Positions 6,933 through 11,443 of a DNA stretch of 11,443 nucleotides are shown piece by piece. How positions within the stretch are numbered: position 1 is the first letter of the stretch; each line of letters starts with the position of its first letter. The position numbers and the translations under genes are program-made. The notes under the pieces were generated by a model. That model did no database searches, was not told the DNA's origin, and worked only from the letters and a program-made list of their open reading frames with translations. The stretch spans positions 1 to 11,443 of the forward strand of contig CABUMU010000063.1 in NCBI GenBank assembly GCA_902492855.1, written 5' to 3'. Origin of the DNA: an uncultured Collinsella sp. Its GTDB lineage: Bacteria > Actinomycetota > Coriobacteriia > Coriobacteriales > Coriobacteriaceae.

Positions 6933-8036
6933 ATGGCGACGATGAACGAAAAAGATTACTACGAGATTTTGGGTGTCTCCAAGGACGCCACCTCGCGTGA
7001 TATTCAAAAGGCCTTCCAGCAAAAGGCCCGCAAGCTCCATCCGGACGTCAATAAAGAACCGGATGCCGAGGAAAAGTTCAAAGAGGTTTCCGAGGCCTAT
7101 GCCGTGCTTTCGGACGAGCAGAAGCGCGCGCGCTACGACGCCATGCGCTCGGGTAATCCCTTTGCCGGCGCTCCTACGGCTTCTCCCTATGGTGGCGGCT
7201 ACGCCGGTGGCGCGGACTATGGCAACCCCTTTGAGGGCGGCTTTCCCTTTGGCGGCGCCTGGGGCCAGCCCCGTCGCGGCCAGGCGGCCTACAACCCCGA
7301 GAGTGGCGCCAACGTGGTCGTCGATATCAAGCTCGACGCCAAGGAGGCCAAGGGCGGTGCCCGCAAGACCGTCCGCTATACGCGCTTCGATACCTGTGGT
7401 CACTGCGGAGGCTCGGGATCTGTCTCGTCCGAGCATGCACATACCTGTCCGAGCTGCGGCGGTCGCGGCCACATCGACGTCGACCTGTCCTTCCTGTTCG
7501 GTGCCGGCACGTTTCAGTCGGTCTGCCCCGAGTGCGGCGGTTCCGGTAAGGTCGTCGCCGACCCCTGCCCCGATTGCGGCGGCAGCGGGCGGACCCGTGT
7601 GACCTCCGAGCAGACGATCGAGTTTCCTGCTGGTACGCACGATGGCGACGAGGTCCGTATTGGCGGCATGGGCCACGCCGGCACCAACGGTGCCTCGGGT
7701 GGCGATCTGGTCGGTCGCGCCCATGTTGAGGCCGAGCGCCTGGAAGGCAAGGCCCGTACCGGTTTTTACCTGATGGGCATCGTGGCACCGTTTTTGGTGC
7801 TGTCGGCCATATCGGGCGTGTTCTCGGCCTTTGCCGTGATGTGCTTTATTCCGTTTGCCATGGGCTTGTTCATGGTGGTCTCGGACGGCGTGCTGCACCG
7901 CAGCCTGCTGTGGTGGAAGCGCGGCGCGATGCAGTTTGCCAACGGTTTTGCCAATGGATTTATGTTTGCGCTCGTGTCGGTTTGGTTTGCGAGCTGCTCG
8001 CAACGTGCCATGCTTTCGCCCTACGCAATGCAATAA
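6933..8036 (+). CDS. DnaJ-like co-chaperone with zinc motifs and C-terminal membrane helices
   Basis: This 367-residue protein has a full J domain (about 5-70) with the HPD motif at 36-38, so it should stimulate a DnaK ATPase. A Gly/Phe/Tyr/Pro-rich linker follows (about 74-125), without the DIF motif seen in the next gene. The first beta strands of the substrate domain (127-152) lead into four CxxCxGxG zinc motifs: Cys155/158, 172/175, 198/201 and 212/215. The strand FPAGTHDGDEVRIGG (231-245) and GGDLVGRAHV (256-265) match the rest of domain I. Then the DnaJ pattern stops. Instead there are hydrophobic segments at about 278-297, 299-318 and 336-355, joined by the basic loop HRSLLWWKR (322-330), so domain II and the dimerisation tail are absent. 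The start is the ATG at 6933, nine bases after AGGAGG. By hand the J domain is identical to that of the downstream DnaJ at about 42 of 62 positions, suggesting an old tandem duplication. Membrane anchoring with the J domain in the cytoplasm is inferred. Confidence 0.85.
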   Translation: MATMNEKDYYEILGVSKDATSRDIQKAFQQKARKLHPDVNKEPDAEEKFKEVSEAYAVLSDEQKRARYDAMRSGNPFAGAPTASPYGGGYAGGADYGNPFEGGFPFGGAWGQPRRGQAAYNPESGANVVVDIKLDAKEAKGGARKTVRYTRFDTCGHCGGSGSVSSEHAHTCPSCGGRGHIDVDLSFLFGAGTFQSVCPECGGSGKVVADPCPDCGGSGRTRVTSEQTIEFPAGTHDGDEVRIGGMGHAGTNGASGGDLVGRAHVEAERLEGKARTGFYLMGIVAPFLVLSAISGVFSAFAVMCFIPFAMGLFMVVSDGVLHRSLLWWKRGAMQFANGFANGFMFALVSVWFASCSQRAMLSPYAMQ

Positions 8037-8065
8037 CATCTAGCCCTCTGTTTGCGGCCGGCCCA

Positions 8066-8078
8066 GCTTGGGTATAGG
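8066..8078 (+). promoter_or_regulatory. Candidate dnaJ promoter (-10 TATAGG)
   Basis: GCTTGGGTA (8066-8074) runs into TATAGG (8073-8078), the same box type as in front of lepA and the DnaJ-like gene. A weak TTTGCG at 8051-8056 is 16 bases upstream. The predicted start near 8085 leaves about 33 bases of leader with GGAAGGA (8104-8110). No heat-shock operator (CIRCE or HAIR) is seen in the 81-base gap, and no terminator follows the previous gene. Confidence 0.45.
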
Positions 8079-8117
8079 ACGCACTGTGACAAAAATGAAA
8101 GTCGGAAGGATTCGGTC

Positions 8118-9266
8118 GTGTCGGAAAATAGGGATTACTACGAGGTACTTGGCGTCGACAAGGATGCCGACGCGCGGACGATTAAGCGCGCGTTTCTAAA
8201 GAAGGCCCGTACCGTACACCCGGACGTTTCTGACGACCCCGAGGCCGAGGCCAAGTTCAAAGAGCTCAACGAGGCGTATTCCGTTCTTTCCGACGAGCAG
8301 AAGCGTGCTAACTACGACCGTTACGGCACCGCGGACGGCCCTGGTGGTTCGGGCTACGTCGATATCAACGACATCTTTGGTGGCATGGGCATGGACGACC
8401 TGTTCTCGTCGTTCTTTGGCGGCGGTGCCGGCGGTGGCGCCCGAAATCGTCGTGAGCGTCGTCGCGGACGTGACATGGCCATCTCGCTTTCGGTGACGCT
8501 CGAGGAGGCGGCGCTCGGCTGCAAAAAGACGATCAGCTATGATCGCCTTGCTCCTTGCGAGGACTGCAATGGAACCGGTAGGGCAGAGGGCGCGCAGGAA
8601 AAGCAGTGCGGCCGCTGCCACGGTACGGGCTACGTCACGACGGTTCAGCGTTCGTTCCTGGGCCAGGTTCAGTCTTCCTCGCCTTGCCCCGACTGCCATG
8701 GCGAGGGCACGGTTATCGACCATCCCTGCGAGACCTGCGACGGTCAGGGCCGCACGCCTTCGCATGAAAAGATCGACATCGATATTCCCGCCGGCGTTTC
8801 GACCGGTCGCCAGCTGCGCGTGAGCGGCTTTGGCGAGGCCGGCCTTCGCGGCGAGCCTTCGGGCGACCTGATTGTCAACGTGCGCGTTGCCGACCATGAG
8901 CGCTTTAAGCGCAACGGTGACGACCTGTACCTGGTGAGCGATATCTCGATTGCGCAGGCTGCGCTCGGCTGCGAGATCGAGGTCGAGGGCATTATGCCCG
9001 ACGAGGTCGTTAAGGTGACGGTTCCCGCCGGCGCCCAGTACGGCGACACCGTGAGCGTCAATAATTACGGCATGCCGCGTATCGGCGGTGGCGGTTCGCG
9101 TGGCCGCCTGATCGTGCAACTGCGCGTGGTCGTTCCCACCAATCTTTCCAATAAGCAGCGCGAGCTGCTCCGTGCTTTTGCCGATGAGATGGGCGATGAC
9201 GTCGCTTCCGGTAAGAAGTCGGTGACCGACCGTATCAAGAGTGCCTTCGACGATATCCTCGATTAA
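8118..9266 (+). CDS. dnaJ: Chaperone protein DnaJ (canonical type I / class A)
   Basis: This 382-residue Hsp40 delivers unfolded proteins to DnaK and stimulates its ATPase. Domain order is complete: a J domain with HPD (34-36), a Gly/Phe region with DINDIFGG (82-89) and FSSFFGGG, domain I starting RDMAISLSVTLEEAALG, four zinc motifs (Cys147/150, 164/167, 190/193, 204/207), IDIPAGVSTGRQLRVSG, and then domain II with GDDLYLVSDISIAQAALG and VTVPAGAQYGD. A C-terminal helical tail ends in DRIKSAFDDILD. The GTG at 8118 is chosen because GGAAGGA lies seven bases upstream and the product then begins MSENRDYYEVLGV, typical for DnaJ. An upstream in-frame start at 8052 would be read through the predicted promoter. 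mtaB starts nine bases after the stop, so the two are probably co-transcribed. Confidence 0.97.
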   Translation: MSENRDYYEVLGVDKDADARTIKRAFLKKARTVHPDVSDDPEAEAKFKELNEAYSVLSDEQKRANYDRYGTADGPGGSGYVDINDIFGGMGMDDLFSSFFGGGAGGGARNRRERRRGRDMAISLSVTLEEAALGCKKTISYDRLAPCEDCNGTGRAEGAQEKQCGRCHGTGYVTTVQRSFLGQVQSSSPCPDCHGEGTVIDHPCETCDGQGRTPSHEKIDIDIPAGVSTGRQLRVSGFGEAGLRGEPSGDLIVNVRVADHERFKRNGDDLYLVSDISIAQAALGCEIEVEGIMPDEVVKVTVPAGAQYGDTVSVNNYGMPRIGGGGSRGRLIVQLRVVVPTNLSNKQRELLRAFADEMGDDVASGKKSVTDRIKSAFDDILD

Positions 9267-9275
9267 GGAGCCCGC

Positions 9276-10568
9276 GTGCTCGCACCCCATATTTCCGTCG
9301 TCAACCTCGGCTGCCGTGTCAACCGGGTTGAGTCTGACCGTATCACTGCCGATCTTATGCGCCTGGGCTTTGCTATTGTGGAGCCCCAGGATGCCGATTT
9401 GATCGTCATTAACACCTGTGCCGTTACGGGCGAGGCCGAGGCTAAGACCCGTAAGGCCGTCCGTCATGCGCTGGCCCATCCAAACGAGCCCTATGTGCTC
9501 GTAACCGGCTGCGTCGTCAACCTGCATCCTGAGGAGTTGCTGGAGCTTTCGGATCGCGTTATCGCCGAGCCGTCCAAGATCGATGTCGCCGATCGTGTCT
9601 GCGAGGTGCTGGGCGTTGAGTCCGATAGTGTTCCCGCCTGCAGCGATGGTGAGGTGGTCGATGCGCTCGGTCGCTCTCGCCTGGGCGTGAAGATTCAGGA
9701 CGGCTGCAACCATCGCTGCACCTATTGCATTGTGTGGAAGGCGCGCGGCCCCGAGCGCTCCGTGCCCGTCGAGTCCGTGCTCGAGCAAGTTCGCGAGGCC
9801 CAGGAGGCCGGCGTGCCCGAGGTGGTGCTGACCGGTGTGAACCTGGGTGCCTACGATGGCAAGAGCGCGACCGACGAGCACGTCGAAATCGATGAGCTGC
9901 TCGAGGCCATCATGGAGCGCACGTCTATTCCGCATGTGCGCATTTCCTCGGTCGAGCCCATGGATATCTCCGAGCGCCTGCTTAAGGTTATGGCGCGCTA
10001 CCCGCAGCGTATCGCCCCGTTTTTGCACCTGCCCGTGCAGTCCGGCTGCACGGCGACCCTGCATCGCATGGGCCGTCCCTATAGTGCGGAGGCCTTTGAG
10101 GACACGGTGCGTATGATTCGCGCCAACTTGCCCCAGGCGTCCCTTTCGTGCGATGTCATCGTCGGTTTTCCTGGTGAGACGGACGAGGAGTTCGAGGAGT
10201 CGCTGGCGCTGTGCCGCCGTGTGGGTTTCTCGCGTATGCACGTGTTCCGCTACAGCAAGCGTCCCGGTACCCTTGCTGCCGACATGCCCGACCAGGTTCC
10301 GCCCGAGGTTATGGCCGAGCGCAGCCGCCGTATGCGGGCCGCCGCACAGGAGCTCGCTATTGCCGACGCTCGCCGTCGCGTGGGCACGGTCGAGCGTGCC
10401 GTGCTCGAGTATGGCGACAACCTGACGCTCGGCTCGTTCCATCATGCCCGTCTTGACGATACCTGTGGACTTACAGCCCCGTGCCTGCTCGATGTTGCTA
10501 TCATCGGAGTCGATGATTCCGGCTTGGTCCATGCACGCAGGGAGGTTCATGGAAGCCTCGAAGATTAG
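9276..10568 (+). CDS. mtaB: tRNA (N6-threonylcarbamoyladenosine(37)-C2)-methylthiotransferase MtaB
   Basis: The product is 430 residues. It is a radical SAM methylthiotransferase predicted to convert t6A37 to ms2t6A37 in tRNAs reading ANN codons. The N-terminal domain has the three cysteines of the auxiliary iron-sulphur cluster: LGC (Cys13), NTC (Cys48) and TGC (Cys79). The radical-SAM motif is DGCNHRCTYC (Cys144, 148, 151), followed by VVLTGVNLGAYDG and LPVQSG. LGCRVNRVESD resembles MtaB (LGCKVNxxES) more than MiaB or RimO. The C-terminal part is a short, weakly conserved TRAM-like region. After the third cysteine the text is IVWKARGPERS, where the family usually has a proline in place of the tryptophan. 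The GTG start is set by AAGGAG (9265-9270), which overlaps the dnaJ stop. The end overlaps phoH by 20 bases, implying translational coupling. Confidence 0.9.
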   Translation: MLAPHISVVNLGCRVNRVESDRITADLMRLGFAIVEPQDADLIVINTCAVTGEAEAKTRKAVRHALAHPNEPYVLVTGCVVNLHPEELLELSDRVIAEPSKIDVADRVCEVLGVESDSVPACSDGEVVDALGRSRLGVKIQDGCNHRCTYCIVWKARGPERSVPVESVLEQVREAQEAGVPEVVLTGVNLGAYDGKSATDEHVEIDELLEAIMERTSIPHVRISSVEPMDISERLLKVMARYPQRIAPFLHLPVQSGCTATLHRMGRPYSAEAFEDTVRMIRANLPQASLSCDVIVGFPGETDEEFEESLALCRRVGFSRMHVFRYSKRPGTLAADMPDQVPPEVMAERSRRMRAAAQELAIADARRRVGTVERAVLEYGDNLTLGSFHHARLDDTCGLTAPCLLDVAIIGVDDSGLVHARREVHGSLED

Positions 10569-11443
10569 ACTTACCGTTCCCGAGGGGATTGATCCCTCGC
10601 GCGTTTTGGGCGCCGGCGACGGCGTCCTTCGTGCGCTCGAGAGCTTGGTTCGCGCCCATGTGGTCGCCCATGGCGATAGCATCTCCGTGAGCGGCGACCC
10701 GGACGAGGTCGAACTCGTGGCGCGCTTTTTCGAGCACGCTTTTCGCGAGGCGGCCGCGGGGCGCACGCTGTCTGCCGACGATGTCTCTCGCTGCCTGGCC
10801 GTCTTGCGCGACGGTGAGCACGAGGCTACGTCGCTTCGCGATGACGTGCTGCTTTCGTATCGCGGCCGCGTCATTCGCCCCAAGACGCTCGGGCAAAAGC
10901 GCTATGTGGATGCCATCCGCTCGCATACCATCACGTTTGGCTTGGGTCCTGCCGGTACCGGTAAGACCTATCTGGCTATGGCGCTCGCCGTTGCCGCGCT
11001 CAAGCGTCACGAGGTGGGCCGTCTGATCTTGACGCGTCCGGTTGTCGAGGCGGGGGAGAATCTGGGCTTTTTGCCCGGCACCCTCGAGGAAAAGATCGAT
11101 CCCTACATGCGTCCGCTTTACGACGCCCTTTTTGACATGATGGATCGCGAGCGCACCGATGAGCTTATGGAGCGCGGCGTGATCGAGATCGCCCCGCTTG
11201 CCTACATGCGCGGCCGCACGCTGAGTGATGCCTTCGTGGTGCTCGACGAGGCGCAAAATACCACGCCCGAGCAGATGAAGATGTTCCTGACACGCCTTGG
11301 GTTCAACTCCAAGTTCGTGATTACCGGCGACCTGAGCCAGCGCGACCTGGTGGGTCGTCGTGGCGGCTTGGCGGATGTCGAGAAGATTTTGGGCCGTGTC
11401 GATGATGTCGTATTTTCGCACCTCGAGCGTGCCGACGTGGTGC
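10549..11443 (+). CDS. phoH: PhoH-like ATPase, C-terminus cut by window edge
   Basis: The frame is open to the last base, giving 298 residues of a protein usually about 320-350 long. It is an AAA-like P-loop ATPase of the PhoH/YbeZ family, often found beside ybeY and connected with RNA metabolism and rRNA maturation. Walker A is GPAGTGKT (133-140), with TRPVVEAGENLGFLPGTLEE (162-181) behind it. YMRGRTL (219-225) and Walker B VVLDEAQN (230-237) follow, then TGDLSQRDL (259-267). All are diagnostic of the family. The N-terminal 110 residues are the usual variable accessory region. The ATG at 10549 has AGGGAGG (10539-10545) just in front; an in-frame ATG at 10531 lies upstream of that site and is less likely. 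The gene overlaps the 3' end of mtaB by 20 bases. In related genomes ybeY and era commonly come next, outside this window. Confidence 0.95.
   Translation, partial: MEASKIRLTVPEGIDPSRVLGAGDGVLRALESLVRAHVVAHGDSISVSGDPDEVELVARFFEHAFREAAAGRTLSADDVSRCLAVLRDGEHEATSLRDDVLLSYRGRVIRPKTLGQKRYVDAIRSHTITFGLGPAGTGKTYLAMALAVAALKRHEVGRLILTRPVVEAGENLGFLPGTLEEKIDPYMRPLYDALFDMMDRERTDELMERGVIEIAPLAYMRGRTLSDAFVVLDEAQNTTPEQMKMFLTRLGFNSKFVITGDLSQRDLVGRRGGLADVEKILGRVDDVVFSHLERADVV

Noticed and set aside
6780..8039. 419-codon antisense open frame opposite the DnaJ-like gene
   Set aside because: The sense strand encodes an unmistakable J domain and zinc motifs; the antisense product is low-complexity and Arg/Gly/Ala-rich.
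8056..8063. GGCCGGCC palindrome between the two dnaJ genes, considered as a terminator or operator
   Set aside because: It has no loop or T-run, and an eight-base GC palindrome is likely by chance in DNA of this composition.
8196..10883. Very long antisense open frame (895 codons) across dnaJ, mtaB and phoH on the - strand
   Set aside because: It lies opposite three clearly recognised genes, has no family resemblance, and follows from their GC-rich codon choice, which avoids the sense triplets TTA, CTA and TCA that would make antisense stops.

Overview
The window looks like the chromosome of a high-GC Gram-positive gut actinobacterium, most likely Coriobacteriia (Collinsella or a close relative). 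This is an inference from base composition, codon choice and gene order, not from a database match. All supported genes are on the + strand, tightly packed and of housekeeping type. There are no tRNAs, rRNAs, insertion sequences, phage genes or CRISPR arrays.

Layout. (1) Positions 1-1242 hold the 3' part of comEC (DNA uptake channel), followed by its own-promoter neighbour holA (DNA polymerase III delta, 1321-2283). (2) rpsT (ribosomal protein S20, 2417-2683) has a long leader with an extended -10 promoter, a hairpin followed by six T residues, a duplicated ribosome-binding motif and a GTG start. It ends at a strong intrinsic terminator (2721-2754). (3) lepA-dusB-hemW (2780-6874) are packed 2-4 bases apart and look like one operon. 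The lepA promoter sits so close to its ATG that the mRNA may be leaderless. (4) A DnaJ-like gene (6933-8036) encodes a J domain and all four zinc motifs, but its C-terminal substrate-binding part is replaced by membrane helices. (5) A second, canonical dnaJ (8118-9266) is followed by mtaB (9276-10568) and phoH (10549 to the window edge), with minimal spacing or overlap.

The genes fall into translation and RNA functions (rpsT, lepA, dusB, mtaB, phoH), protein folding and cofactor handling (two DnaJ proteins, hemW), and DNA handling (comEC, holA). The order comEC-holA-rpsT-lepA-hemW-...-dnaJ-mtaB-phoH is a familiar backbone in Gram-positive bacteria. What stands out is the slot between hemW and dnaJ. 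There one commonly finds hrcA, the heat-shock repressor; here it holds the membrane-anchored DnaJ paralogue, and no CIRCE or HAIR operator is visible. That gene is the best candidate for something little described. A shared promoter box (GCTYGGGTA running into the -10 hexamer) precedes lepA and both dnaJ genes.
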